Positions 44,794-54,348 of a stretch of DNA of 64,000 nucleotides are shown in pieces. Position numbers and translations under genes: made by a program. The notes under the pieces were generated by a model that made no database searches, was not told where the DNA came from, and was given only the letters and a program-made list of their open reading frames with translations. Source of the stretch: Olleya namhaensis (lineage in GTDB: Bacteria > Bacteroidota > Bacteroidia > Flavobacteriales > Flavobacteriaceae); assembly GCF_900114005.1 (NCBI RefSeq), contig NZ_FORM01000001.1, positions 434,001-498,000 on the forward strand, in the 5' to 3' direction. Within the stretch, counting starts at the first letter, position 1. Every line of letters begins with the position of its first letter.

Positions 44794-46590
44794 ATGAAAA
44801 ACATTAGAAACTTTTGCATAATTGCACATATTGACCACGGAAAAAGTACACTTGCTGACCGTTTATTAGATACTACAGGTTCTGTAACTGCTAGAGAACA
44901 ACAAGCTCAGTTATTAGACAGTATGGATTTAGAGCGCGAACGTGGTATTACCATTAAGTCGCATGCCATCCAAATGGACTATACCTTTGAAGGTGAGGAC
45001 TATATTTTAAACTTAATTGATACTCCTGGTCACGTAGATTTCTCTTATGAAGTGTCAAGATCTATTGCTGCTTGCGAAGGTGCCTTACTAATTGTAGATG
45101 CTGCTCAAAGTATACAAGCACAAACAATATCTAACTTATATCTAGCATTAGAGAATGATTTAGAAATTATTCCTGTACTTAACAAAGTAGATTTACCAAG
45201 TGCAAACCCAGAAGAAGTTACTGATGATATTGTCGAATTATTAGGATGTGATCCTTCTGAAGTGATTCATGCTAGTGGAAAAACTGGATTTGGTGCAGAA
45301 GACATATTAAAGGCAATTATAGAACGTATTCCAGCTCCAAAAGGAGATCCAGACGCGCCATTACAAGCATTAATATTTGACTCGGTTTACAATACCTTTA
45401 GAGGAATTGAAACTTATTTTAGAGTCTTTAATGGTGAAATAAAAAAAGGACAGAAAATTAAATTTGTCGCTACAGGTAAAGAATATAATGCAGACGAAGT
45501 TGGAACACTAAAGTTAACACAAGTTGCAAAACAAAGCGTTAAAACTGGAGATGTAGGATACTTAATTACAGGTATTAAAACGGCTAAAGAAGTAAAAGTA
45601 GGAGATACAATTACTGATTTTGTAAATCCAACAACTAATATTGTAGAAGGTTTTGAAGATGTTAAACCTATGGTATTTGCTGGTATTTATCCAGTAGACA
45701 CAGAGGATTACGAAGAGCTTAGAAACAGTATGGAAAAGCTACAACTTAACGATGCTTCTCTTGTTTTTGCACCAGAAAGTTCTGCTGCGTTAGGTTTTGG
45801 ATTCCGTTGTGGGTTTTTAGGAATGTTACACATGGAAATTATCCAAGAGCGTTTAGAGCGTGAGTTTGATATGACTGTAATTACTACAGTACCTAACGTA
45901 TCATACAATGCCTACACAAATAAGCATCCAGACAAAGCATTTATTGTAAATAACCCGTCAGATTTACCAGATCCGTCAACAGTAAATCGTGTGGAAGAGC
46001 CTTTTATTAAAGCAACCATAATTACTAAATCAGACTTTGTTGGTAACGTTATGAGTTTGTGTATTGAAAAGCGTGGTATGATTGTTAATCAAAACTATTT
46101 AACACCAGAACGTGTTGAGCTAACTTTTGAAATGCCATTAGCCGAAATTGTATTTGATTTTTACGACCGATTAAAAACCGTGTCTAAAGGTTATGCTTCT
46201 TTTGATTACCATCCTTTAGGAATGAAAACATCAAAATTAGTACGTTTAGACGTCTTATTAAATGCGCAGCCAGTAGATGCACTTTCTGCCTTAATACATG
46301 CAGATAACGCACATAACATTGGTAAAAAGATGTGTGAGAAATTAAAAGAACTTATTCCACGTCAACAATTTGATATTCCAATCCAAGCAGCTATTGGAGC
46401 AAAAATTATAGCTAGAGAAACTGTAAAAGCATTACGTAAAGATGTAACTGCAAAATGTTATGGTGGAGATATTTCGCGTAAGCGTAAATTATTAGAAAAG
46501 CAGAAAAAAGGTAAAAAACGTATGCGTCAAGTAGGTAACGTAGAGATACCTCAGCAAGCATTTATGGCTGTTTTAAAGTTGAATGATTAA
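44794..46590 (+). CDS. lepA: Elongation factor 4 (LepA)
   Basis: Ribosome-associated GTPase that acts on back-translocation and initiation. The G1 motif [16 protein letters not shown]2/G3 with [15 protein letters not shown], and [11 protein letters not shown] for G4 are intact. The C-terminal LepA-specific domain runs from about residue 480 ([20 protein letters not shown]). The start ATG 44794 gives [19 protein letters not shown]; a TTG two codons upstream is rejected. 598 residues, normal. Ends before a bidirectional terminator. Confidence 0.97.
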   Translation: MKNIRNFCIIAHIDHGKSTLADRLLDTTGSVTAREQQAQLLDSMDLERERGITIKSHAIQMDYTFEGEDYILNLIDTPGHVDFSYEVSRSIAACEGALLIVDAAQSIQAQTISNLYLALENDLEIIPVLNKVDLPSANPEEVTDDIVELLGCDPSEVIHASGKTGFGAEDILKAIIERIPAPKGDPDAPLQALIFDSVYNTFRGIETYFRVFNGEIKKGQKIKFVATGKEYNADEVGTLKLTQVAKQSVKTGDVGYLITGIKTAKEVKVGDTITDFVNPTTNIVEGFEDVKPMVFAGIYPVDTEDYEELRNSMEKLQLNDASLVFAPESSAALGFGFRCGFLGMLHMEIIQERLEREFDMTVITTVPNVSYNAYTNKHPDKAFIVNNPSDLPDPSTVNRVEEPFIKATIITKSDFVGNVMSLCIEKRGMIVNQNYLTPERVELTFEMPLAEIVFDFYDRLKTVSKGYASFDYHPLGMKTSKLVRLDVLLNAQPVDALSALIHADNAHNIGKKMCEKLKELIPRQQFDIPIQAAIGAKIIARETVKALRKDVTAKCYGGDISRKRKLLEKQKKGKKRMRQVGNVEIPQQAFMAVLKLND

Positions 46591-46614
46591 TTAGATAATT
46601 ATAATTTTTAATAT

Positions 46615-46650
46615 AAAAAAACCTTCATTTTATAAATGAAGGTTTTTTTT
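46615..46650. terminator. Bidirectional terminator between lepA and the antiporter
   Basis: ACCTTCATTT-AT-AAATGAAGGT, perfect arms with A and T runs on both sides, between convergent genes. Confidence 0.9.
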
Positions 46651-46667
46651 ATGCGTTATACTTTTAG

Positions 46668-48512
46668 TTATACCGTATCCACTTTTTCCACATCTAAAGG
46701 TTTACCTAAATACACTAAATAACTCCCCTCTTCTATGTCTTCAAAATTAGTATTGTAAGACGATATGATATGTAGTTCTCCTTCTTCATCTTTAATAAAA
46801 AGCGGAATAATATCCTTATCCTTTATGGTTGTGTTTATTAAGTCTAACAAGTGGTCTTTATCAATAATTTCAATTTCTTGAATACTTGGAAACTTTCTAG
46901 TTACTTCAGATAAGGTTGTAAAATCATCAGTATGAGAAAATAAACCTTCATGTGGATTATTGTTTTCATCCAACATTTCTTCAGTAGATACTAATCTAAA
47001 CGCCCCATTTTCTCCAAATTGTTTAGAAAACTTAGTGATAGCATACTTATTAATATCATTATTACCAGTAAGTGCCATTAAATATCCCACATCGTTAAGC
47101 TCTATATTATCCGTTAATGTTTCAGAATAGATATTAGCATTTAAGGCATCTAAGCCTAGATCTTTTGCTTTGTTTATATTGTTTTGGTTACTATCAATCA
47201 ACACAACATGTCTACCATGAGACTCTAAATAATGTCCAATTAATCTTGATGTTTTAGAAGCACCAACAATTAAAATACCGTTAGATTGTGTTAAAAACAC
47301 ACCCACTAATTTTGCAAAAAGTCTCGCAGTTGTTGCATTTAAAAGTACTGTTCCCAAAACTATTACAAACACTAAAGGTGTAATATATTCTGCGCCGGTA
47401 ATACCTTTACTTGCTAATTTTAAACCAAAAAGAGAAGCAATACCCGCAGCAACAATACCACGTGGTCCAACCCAACTAATAAACAGTTTTTCGTTAAATT
47501 TAAGTTTAGAACCATGTGTACTTAAAAAGACACCTACAGGTCTAACAATTAAGATAATTACAGCAAAAAGGGCTACAGTTTCCCAATTATAAATTAATAG
47601 TAATTCACTATAGTTAATATTTGCTGCAAGCAATATAAATAATATCGAAATTAACAAGACACTCAACGATTCTTTAAAGTATAATAAGTCTTTTAAATAT
47701 GGCGAGTTAGAGTTACCTAAAACCATACCCATAACCACTACTGCAAGTAATCCCGACTCATGCGCAAACGCGTCAGACAGCACAAACACACCTAATACCG
47801 CTGCTAATGCAAACACATTTAATAAGTAATGTGGCACCCATTTTTTATTGATAATAAAATTCATAGCATGTGCAAACGTAAAACCAAAAGTGGCTCCAAA
47901 TAATACAATTTTACCAAACTCTATTAGTGCTGTTTTAGTAAACTCGCCTCCTGCATCTACACTAATAAATTCAAACACTAATACTGCTACTAAAGCACCA
48001 ATAGGATCAATTAAAATCCCTTCCCATTTTAAAACGGTAGAGATATCTTTTTTTAAAGGTATATTTCTTAAAATAGGCGTAATTACAGTTGGTCCCGTTA
48101 CAATTATTAGTCCTGAAAATAAATATGAAATCTCCCAAGTCAATCCAAAAATATAATGTGCAGCTACACCAGCTCCAAAAAAGGTAACCAAAGAGCCTAA
48201 AGATATAAGCTTAGTTATAACTGGTCCTACATTTTTTATCTCGCTCATTTTTAAGGTTAGTCCACCTTCAAAAAGAATGATACTTATGGCCAAGGATACA
48301 AAATAGAACAAGCTTTCGCCAGGAAACAACCCTTCTTCTCCATTCCAAATTGGTTCTATCCATTTGGTGCCATCTTCACTTAAAAATTCGGCAGCAATTG
48401 GTCCAACTAATAACCCAATTAATATTAAAGGTAAAATTGCGGGTATTTTTAATTTCCATGCTACCCATTGTGCTAGTATCCCTAAAATAATGATTCCTCC
48501 TAATTCTAACAT
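46668..48512 (-). CDS. Cation/proton antiporter with RCK domain
   Basis: 614 residues. The N-terminal ~400 residues form a CPA-type transporter with about 12 helices (GPTVITPILRNIPLKKD and DPIGALVAVLVFEF carry the transport aspartates). A Rossmann TrkA-N/RCK part follows (GILIVGASKTSRLIGHYLE, about residue 415) with a short TrkA-C-like end. It exchanges K+ or Na+ for H+ in the inner membrane, controlled by nucleotide. A minus-strand -7 box at 48571-48578 would give a 5' UTR of about 50 nt. Divergent from the USP-SulP pair. Confidence 0.9.
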   Translation of the reverse strand: MLELGGIIILGILAQWVAWKLKIPAILPLILIGLLVGPIAAEFLSEDGTKWIEPIWNGEEGLFPGESLFYFVSLAISIILFEGGLTLKMSEIKNVGPVITKLISLGSLVTFFGAGVAAHYIFGLTWEISYLFSGLIIVTGPTVITPILRNIPLKKDISTVLKWEGILIDPIGALVAVLVFEFISVDAGGEFTKTALIEFGKIVLFGATFGFTFAHAMNFIINKKWVPHYLLNVFALAAVLGVFVLSDAFAHESGLLAVVVMGMVLGNSNSPYLKDLLYFKESLSVLLISILFILLAANINYSELLLIYNWETVALFAVIILIVRPVGVFLSTHGSKLKFNEKLFISWVGPRGIVAAGIASLFGLKLASKGITGAEYITPLVFVIVLGTVLLNATTARLFAKLVGVFLTQSNGILIVGASKTSRLIGHYLESHGRHVVLIDSNQNNINKAKDLGLDALNANIYSETLTDNIELNDVGYLMALTGNNDINKYAITKFSKQFGENGAFRLVSTEEMLDENNNPHEGLFSHTDDFTTLSEVTRKFPSIQEIEIIDKDHLLDLINTTIKDKDIIPLFIKDEEGELHIISSYNTNFEDIEEGSYLVYLGKPLDVEKVDTV

Positions 48513-48570
48513 TTAGTTTACGTTTTTTGTGAAAATACTAATTCTTTAATTTTTGAACTATGTTTTAGGT

Positions 48571-48578
48571 CAAATTTA
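48571..48578 (-). promoter_or_regulatory. -7 promoter box of the antiporter gene
   Basis: Minus strand TAAATTTG, exact TAnnTTTG match, in the divergent 168-bp gap. No clear -33 TTG. Confidence 0.4.
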
Positions 48579-48680
48579 GCGTAAAAAGCTTAGTTTATTT
48601 ACATAAAGTCTTTAGTTTCAGCATTTTTTTAAACTTAAAAAAAGAGTATCTTTCAACTTTTCAGAAAAACAACTAACTAA

Positions 48681-49529
48681 GTGCCTTTAAAACCCTTTAA
48701 AACAATCGGAATTGGTGTGGCGTTCTCGCCCAACCTAAAAGCTAACCTTTATGAGGCTGCTAGACTATCCCTTTATTTTGAGGCTAAATTGGTGATGATT
48801 CATATTGGTGAGCAATCTGAAGAAAAATTAAATAAATTAAAACTTATTTTAAGCGCTTTCAATAAAGATAATCTTGAGTACGAAGTGGTTTTTAAATCAG
48901 GAAACCCTGTAGATGCAATATTAAGTACCGCTAAAGAAAAAAGCTTTGACTTGCTAATTATTGGTGCAGCCAAACGTGAAAACTTTGTAAAATACTATGT
49001 AGGTTCTATTGCTAGAAAAATTACGAGACAAGCTAAATGTAGTTTGTTATTGTTGATAAACCCTTCTATTGAAAGATTACCATGTCGCCATATTGTAGTT
49101 AACGGGTTGGAAGATCCTAGAACAGAACAGACCATTGCTTCTGCTTTTTATGTGGCTTCCAAATTAAATGCCGAACAGCTTACTATTGTTGAAGAAATTA
49201 AGCAAAATCAAATTGATATTAAAGTCGATGATGACAAATCATTAAGACATGCAAACATTATAAAAGCAAGAATTAGTAATCGTGAAACTTCAAGAATTAA
49301 CCATATTATTGAAGAGCTACCAAAAGAACATACTAACAATATTGTAATAAAATCGCAACCCATTTTTGGAACTCAAGGATATTCCATTGGTCACTATGCA
49401 CAAATTAAACGCGCGGATTTATTAGTGATGAATGCACCAACAAAAATGACCTTTTGGGACCGTTTATTCCCACACGATATAGAACATATTTTAACCGAAC
49501 TTCCAACAGACGTCTTAATTATTCAATGA
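48681..49529 (+). CDS. Tandem universal stress protein
   Basis: 282 residues with two USP folds. The first (PFKTIGIGVAFSPNLKANLY...) ends near residue 128 and contains LLIIGAAKRENFVKYYVGSIA, the ATP-loop position. The second begins at CRHIVVNGLEDPRTEQ and ends DVLIIQ. The start is GTG 48681 and is not confirmed by a ribosome site. The stop overlaps the SulP start (ATGA). The pairing suggests that USP senses or regulates the anion carrier; this is inference. Confidence 0.87.
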   Translation: MPLKPFKTIGIGVAFSPNLKANLYEAARLSLYFEAKLVMIHIGEQSEEKLNKLKLILSAFNKDNLEYEVVFKSGNPVDAILSTAKEKSFDLLIIGAAKRENFVKYYVGSIARKITRQAKCSLLLLINPSIERLPCRHIVVNGLEDPRTEQTIASAFYVASKLNAEQLTIVEEIKQNQIDIKVDDDKSLRHANIIKARISNRETSRINHIIEELPKEHTNNIVIKSQPIFGTQGYSIGHYAQIKRADLLVMNAPTKMTFWDRLFPHDIEHILTELPTDVLIIQ

Positions 49530-51712
49530 GTCCAAAACAGAATAACATAAAGACCTTTTTTAAAGCATTACCTAAAAATATTTTTTCTGGTTTTGTGGTC
49601 AGTCTTATCGCTTTACCTTTAGGTTTAGGATTAGCTATGGCTAGTGATGCGCCTCCAATTTCTGGTGTAATTGCGGCTGTAATTGGTGGTGTTGTAGTTT
49701 CTATTTTAGGAGGTAGTAATGTTACTATTGCTGGTCCCGGAAATGGATTAGTAGGTGTGCTTTTAGGGACTATAGCTACTTTAGGGTTAGAAAGTGCTTA
49801 TGCGGCAATAATCTGTTCTGGAGCCTTACTCTTAGTTTTAGGATTTTTAAGATTAGGTAAATTAGCAGATTTCTTTCCATCCTCTGCAATACAAGGGATG
49901 TTGGCTGCTATTGGTCTTATTATTTTAGGAAAACAGTTTCATATTATGCTAGCGCATAGGATAAAACGCGAAGATACTATTGACTACCTTTTTGAGATTC
50001 CGTTTACTATAAACGATGCCATTCATTACCAAAATACAGGCTTAATTTATGCGGCTTTAGCTGGTGTAATCAGTTTTTTAATAATGATATTTTATTCTAA
50101 AATCAGAAATAAATATCTACAACTTATTCCGGCACCAATGTGGATTGTTATTCTATCTATTGGTTTTAGTTATTATTTTGAATTAGTAGCGCACGAAGCT
50201 AACCCAATTGCCCTTAAATACATGATCTCTGGTATACCAGAATTTTCAGAAATCGTATCTCAAATTCCAACTGTTAACTTTGGTAAAATAGGGACTTTAC
50301 CCTTTTGGACAAGTGTATTAGCGCTAACACTTATTGCTAGTATAGAGTCTTTATTAAGTATCAAAGCAGTAGATAAATTAGATCCAGAAAAACGTAGAAG
50401 TAATGTTAATCGCGATTTAAAAGCATTAGGATTAGCAACTGTAGGAAGTGGTTTTTTAGGCGGTCTTAATGTGGTAACTGTTATTGCAAGAAGCTCTGTT
50501 AATGTCAATAATGGCGGTAGTAACAGGTCTTCTAACTTTTTTCATGCGTTATTTTTAGTAATCTTTATTGTACTATTTAGCACGCAATTAACACGTATAC
50601 CGTTACCCGCTTTGATGGCTATATTGGTTTACACAGGTTATAAATTAGCCTCTCCAGAAAATATTAGAAAGATTTTTAAAATTGGTAAAGAGCAATTAAT
50701 TATCTTTTTTGTAACACTAATTGTTACGCTTAAAATTGGATTAATTTCAGGTATTTTATCAGGGGTGTTTATTACGTTTATTATACATATTGTTATTAAC
50801 AAAAATGTCACTTTATTTGCTAAAAACTGGCTAAAACCAAATGTTTTAATGTTCCAGGAAGACACACATTATTACGTTAGTGTTAAACATTTTTGTAGCT
50901 TTTTAAACTTCTATAAGTTAAAAGAAAAACTAGATGCTATTCCAGAAAACGAAGATGTGATTTTAGACTTCTCGTTATGTCAATTTGTAGATCATACGGT
51001 AATGGAAAATCTAAATAATTACCAAGAATTATTTACCAAACGTGGTGGTCATTTTGAAGTGTTAGGATTAGATTTACATGATACTGAGTCTGAACATCCT
51101 TTTGCACTGCGTCGCTTACTGCCAGTACCAAAACTTATTAAAAATAGCTTAACACGTCGACAAACAACTATTGAAGAGTTGACTACCGATTTTGATTTGA
51201 ATTACGATTCTAAAAAAGAACGTGACACCTTATTTTTAAATAATTTTTTGTTTTTTAGAACTAAGCAAATCAACTACATATACAACCAAATACATAATAA
51301 AGACAACTCTTTAAATCTATTTGATATCGAGTTTTCTGAAGGCGAATTTATTGCCAAAGAAGTGGTCCGTAGTACCATGCTACATATTAAATTAGATAAA
51401 GATATTCCCGAATTTACTTTAGACCAAGAAGGGTTTTTAGAAAAAGTCTATGCTTTTGCTGGATTTAAAGATATTCCTATTAAAAATCATACAGATTTCT
51501 CTAATCGTTTTTATTTATTAGGCGAAGATACTGAAGCTATACAACGCTTTTTTACAGATCAAATCACTCACTTTTTTGAAAGTAATCCGTATTTTCATAT
51601 CGAGTCTAACGGTAAAGATTTACTAATTTTTGGACGTGAGCGTCTGGCTAGTATAAAAGAAATTAAAGCGCTTTATGACTTCGGTAAACGACTTAAAGAA
51701 GTGATTTCTTAA
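49526..51712 (+). CDS. SulP-family inorganic anion transporter with novel C-terminal domain
   Basis: 728 residues. ATG 49526 overlaps the USP stop by 4 bp; the longer frame inside the USP gene is rejected. The SulP core (IFSGFVVSLIALPLGLGLAM to about residue 450) has about 10-12 membrane helices, and IQGMLAAIGLIILGKQF is a family segment. A STAS-like region follows (VILDFSLCQFVDHTVMENL). The last ~200 residues (SKKERDTLFLNNFLFFR onward) form a domain I do not recognise. Likely cargo is sulfate or bicarbonate. Co-translated with USP. Confidence 0.88.
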   Translation: MSPKQNNIKTFFKALPKNIFSGFVVSLIALPLGLGLAMASDAPPISGVIAAVIGGVVVSILGGSNVTIAGPGNGLVGVLLGTIATLGLESAYAAIICSGALLLVLGFLRLGKLADFFPSSAIQGMLAAIGLIILGKQFHIMLAHRIKREDTIDYLFEIPFTINDAIHYQNTGLIYAALAGVISFLIMIFYSKIRNKYLQLIPAPMWIVILSIGFSYYFELVAHEANPIALKYMISGIPEFSEIVSQIPTVNFGKIGTLPFWTSVLALTLIASIESLLSIKAVDKLDPEKRRSNVNRDLKALGLATVGSGFLGGLNVVTVIARSSVNVNNGGSNRSSNFFHALFLVIFIVLFSTQLTRIPLPALMAILVYTGYKLASPENIRKIFKIGKEQLIIFFVTLIVTLKIGLISGILSGVFITFIIHIVINKNVTLFAKNWLKPNVLMFQEDTHYYVSVKHFCSFLNFYKLKEKLDAIPENEDVILDFSLCQFVDHTVMENLNNYQELFTKRGGHFEVLGLDLHDTESEHPFALRRLLPVPKLIKNSLTRRQTTIEELTTDFDLNYDSKKERDTLFLNNFLFFRTKQINYIYNQIHNKDNSLNLFDIEFSEGEFIAKEVVRSTMLHIKLDKDIPEFTLDQEGFLEKVYAFAGFKDIPIKNHTDFSNRFYLLGEDTEAIQRFFTDQITHFFESNPYFHIESNGKDLLIFGRERLASIKEIKALYDFGKRLKEVIS

Positions 51713-51784
51713 TAAAACCTTAATATTACAAACCATCTCTTGGTTATTTAGTAATTTGCAGAGTCTTTTAAAATTCAATTTATA

Positions 51785-52645
51785 ATGAAGTTACACCCAA
51801 TACAAGCAGGTCATTTTAAATTAGATGGCGGTGCCATGTTTGGTGTTGTCCCTAAATCTTTGTGGACCAGAACCAACCCAGCGGATGCCAATAACATGAT
51901 AGATATTGCAGCACGCTGTTTATTAATAGAGGACGGTAACCGTCTGACACTAATAGATACAGGTATGGGAACCAAGCAAAGTGATAAATTTTACGGGTAT
52001 TATAATTTATATGGAGATGACACATTAGAAAAATCTTTAAATACTGCAGGGTTTTCTTCAAATGATGTCACAGATGTCTTTTTAACACATCTTCATTTTG
52101 ACCATTCAGGTGGTGCTTTTAATTATAATAAAGACCGTACAAAATTAGAATCAGCCTTTAAAAACGCACATTTCTGGAGTAATAAAGACCACTGGAAATG
52201 GGCAACAGAGCCTAACCGTCGTGAAGTCGCATCGTTTTTAGAAGAAAACATACTTCCAATGGAACAAAGTGGGCGTTTAAAATTTACAGATATTCCGCAG
52301 GGTGATATTTTAAAAAATTCAGCACTCGGTTTCGATATCTTTTATGCTAATGGACATACAGACAAACAAATGATTCCAATGATCAATTACGATGGAAAAA
52401 CCATTTGTTTTATGGCAGATTTATTACCAACTGCTGGGCATTTACCATTACCCTTTGTTATGGGTTATGACACCAGACCGCTTTTAACGCTAAACGAGAA
52501 AGAAAAATTTCTCAATTTAGCAGCAGATAACAATTATTACTTATTTTTGGAACACGACGCACACAATCAAATTATTACTGTGCAACATACCGATAAAGGT
52601 GTCCGATTAAAGGACACTTATACTTGCAACGAAATTTTTAATTAA
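51785..52645 (+). CDS. Metallo-beta-lactamase fold hydrolase
   Basis: 286 residues, cytoplasmic by absence of a signal. The metal motif THLHFDHSGG begins near residue 97, with VFLTHLHFDHSGGAF as the core. A later His lies in LFLEHDAHNQ near 258 and Asp in CFMADLLPTAG. The family includes lactonases and related esterases. The true substrate is unknown. It lies 19 bp before the S8 peptidase gene, and I see no further link. Confidence 0.85.
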   Translation: MKLHPIQAGHFKLDGGAMFGVVPKSLWTRTNPADANNMIDIAARCLLIEDGNRLTLIDTGMGTKQSDKFYGYYNLYGDDTLEKSLNTAGFSSNDVTDVFLTHLHFDHSGGAFNYNKDRTKLESAFKNAHFWSNKDHWKWATEPNRREVASFLEENILPMEQSGRLKFTDIPQGDILKNSALGFDIFYANGHTDKQMIPMINYDGKTICFMADLLPTAGHLPLPFVMGYDTRPLLTLNEKEKFLNLAADNNYYLFLEHDAHNQIITVQHTDKGVRLKDTYTCNEIFN

Positions 52646-52664
52646 CAACTCAAAAAAATTTATA

Positions 52665-54281
52665 ATGAAAATTAACTTTAAGCCTATTTTATATTCAGCT
52701 TTTGCTGCAATAGCGTTATCAAGTTGTGGTGGTGGTGCACCAATATTATCTACTCCAATAGAAAATATAGACAATACACCTATTAAAGAATCTGACTTAA
52801 CAGAAACTGAAGCTCATAATTGGGGACATTTAGATTTATCTAAAGATACTATTCCTGGAATGAGTGTTGATAAGGCTTACGCCGAAATAATAAAAGGTAA
52901 AAAAGGACAGCAAATTATTGTTGCAGTAATCGATTCTGGAATAGATATTACACACGAAGATTTAGATGGTGTAATTTGGACAAATCCAAAAGAAATTGCA
53001 GGAAACGGAATAGATGATGATAAAAACGGATACATCGATGATATCCATGGTTGGAACTTTTTAGGTGATGCTTATGATGAGCAATTAGAAATGACACGTA
53101 TTGCTGCTACCTTGGATACAAGTATTCCAAGATATGCTGAAGCTAATGCACAATTAGAAGAAGCGTATCAAAAAGCGTTAAGCGGTAAACAACGTTACGA
53201 TCAAATTTATGCTCAGATATCTAGTGCAAACAAAGTATTAACTGCACATTTTAAAAAGTCTGATTATACACCTGCAGAAGTAAATGCTTTAACGCCGGCA
53301 GAAGGATCAGAATTAGCAACAGCAGTGGCTACTGCTAAATATATGTATGCTAACGGGATGACTTCTATTCCTGAAGCTGAAGAGCAAATTAAAGGTGGTG
53401 TAGAGTATTTTACAGACCAACTGAATGCAAACCTTAACAAAGAGTTTAAAGGTCGTAAAACAGGAGATGATCCAAACGATTTTAATGACAAGCCAGGTTA
53501 TGGTAATGCTAATGTGATGCCAACAAAAAAATCTGAAAGTCATGGAACGCACGTTGCAGGTATTATTGCTGCAGAGCGTAACAACGGTTTAGGAGCAAAT
53601 GGTGTTGCTAATAATGTAAAAATTATGGCTATTCGTGCAGTACCTAATGGTGACGAGTATGACAAAGATGTTGCAAAAGCTATTAGATATGCAGTAGATA
53701 ATGGTGCAAAAGTAATTAATGGTAGTTTTGGTAAAAGTTTCTCTATGCACCCAGAATGGGTAAGAGATGCTATCAAATACGCAAGTGATAAAGGGGTGAT
53801 TTTTGTACATGCTGCTGGAAACGATAGCAAAAATGTTGATACAGAACCTAACTTCCCGGATGATAATGTAGACTATGTAGAAGTTTCAAATACTTATATT
53901 AGAGTAGGATCTTTAGCGCCAAGTTATGGTACTAAATTAGTCTCTGGTTTTTCTAACTACGGAAAACAAAACGTAGATGTATTTGCTCCAGGATCTGAAG
54001 TGTACTCAACAACTCCAGAAAACGAATACAAAGCAATGGGAGGAACAAGTATGGCATCTCCTGCTGTAGCTGGTGTTGCTGCTTTAGTTTGGTCTCAGTA
54101 TCCAAAACTAAAAGCATCTCAGGTTAAACAAATCATTATGGATTCTGGTTTAGCTATTCCTGCTAAAGTAGTTGTTGGTGGTGATGCTTCTAACGTTCAG
54201 CCATTTGCTAATTTAAGTAAATCAGCTAAAATTGTAAATGCTTACAATGCTTTAATTGTGGCTTCACAAATTTCTAAATAA
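52665..54281 (+). CDS. Subtilisin-like (S8) lipoprotein peptidase with long insertion
   Basis: 538 residues, lipoprotein with lipobox ALSSC (Cys21). Catalytic residues are Asp90 (VIDSGID), His293 (ESHGTHVAGI), Asn385 in AAGND and Ser462 (GGTSMASPAVAG). The distance from Asp to His is about 200 residues against a usual 40 or so. Residues about 135-280 (alanine- and glutamine-rich helices) are an insertion, perhaps a lid or prodomain-like element. It acts at the cell envelope. Followed by a hairpin terminator. Confidence 0.92.
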   Translation: MKINFKPILYSAFAAIALSSCGGGAPILSTPIENIDNTPIKESDLTETEAHNWGHLDLSKDTIPGMSVDKAYAEIIKGKKGQQIIVAVIDSGIDITHEDLDGVIWTNPKEIAGNGIDDDKNGYIDDIHGWNFLGDAYDEQLEMTRIAATLDTSIPRYAEANAQLEEAYQKALSGKQRYDQIYAQISSANKVLTAHFKKSDYTPAEVNALTPAEGSELATAVATAKYMYANGMTSIPEAEEQIKGGVEYFTDQLNANLNKEFKGRKTGDDPNDFNDKPGYGNANVMPTKKSESHGTHVAGIIAAERNNGLGANGVANNVKIMAIRAVPNGDEYDKDVAKAIRYAVDNGAKVINGSFGKSFSMHPEWVRDAIKYASDKGVIFVHAAGNDSKNVDTEPNFPDDNVDYVEVSNTYIRVGSLAPSYGTKLVSGFSNYGKQNVDVFAPGSEVYSTTPENEYKAMGGTSMASPAVAGVAALVWSQYPKLKASQVKQIIMDSGLAIPAKVVVGGDASNVQPFANLSKSAKIVNAYNALIVASQISK

Positions 54282-54293
54282 CAATTCAATAAT

Positions 54294-54331
54294 AAAAAAA
54301 GCCTCAACCTATTTTAGTTGAGGCTTTTTTA
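54294..54331 (+). terminator. Intrinsic terminator after the S8 peptidase
   Basis: GCCTCAAC / GTTGAGGC with an 8-nt loop, flanked by A and T runs. Confidence 0.92.
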
Positions 54332-54348
54332 TTTCAATTTAAATACCA

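Noticed and set aside
49454-49525. Longer SulP start inside the USP gene
   Set aside because: It would overlap the USP coding region by 76 bp with an unconserved sequence; ATG 49526 gives normal ATGA coupling.
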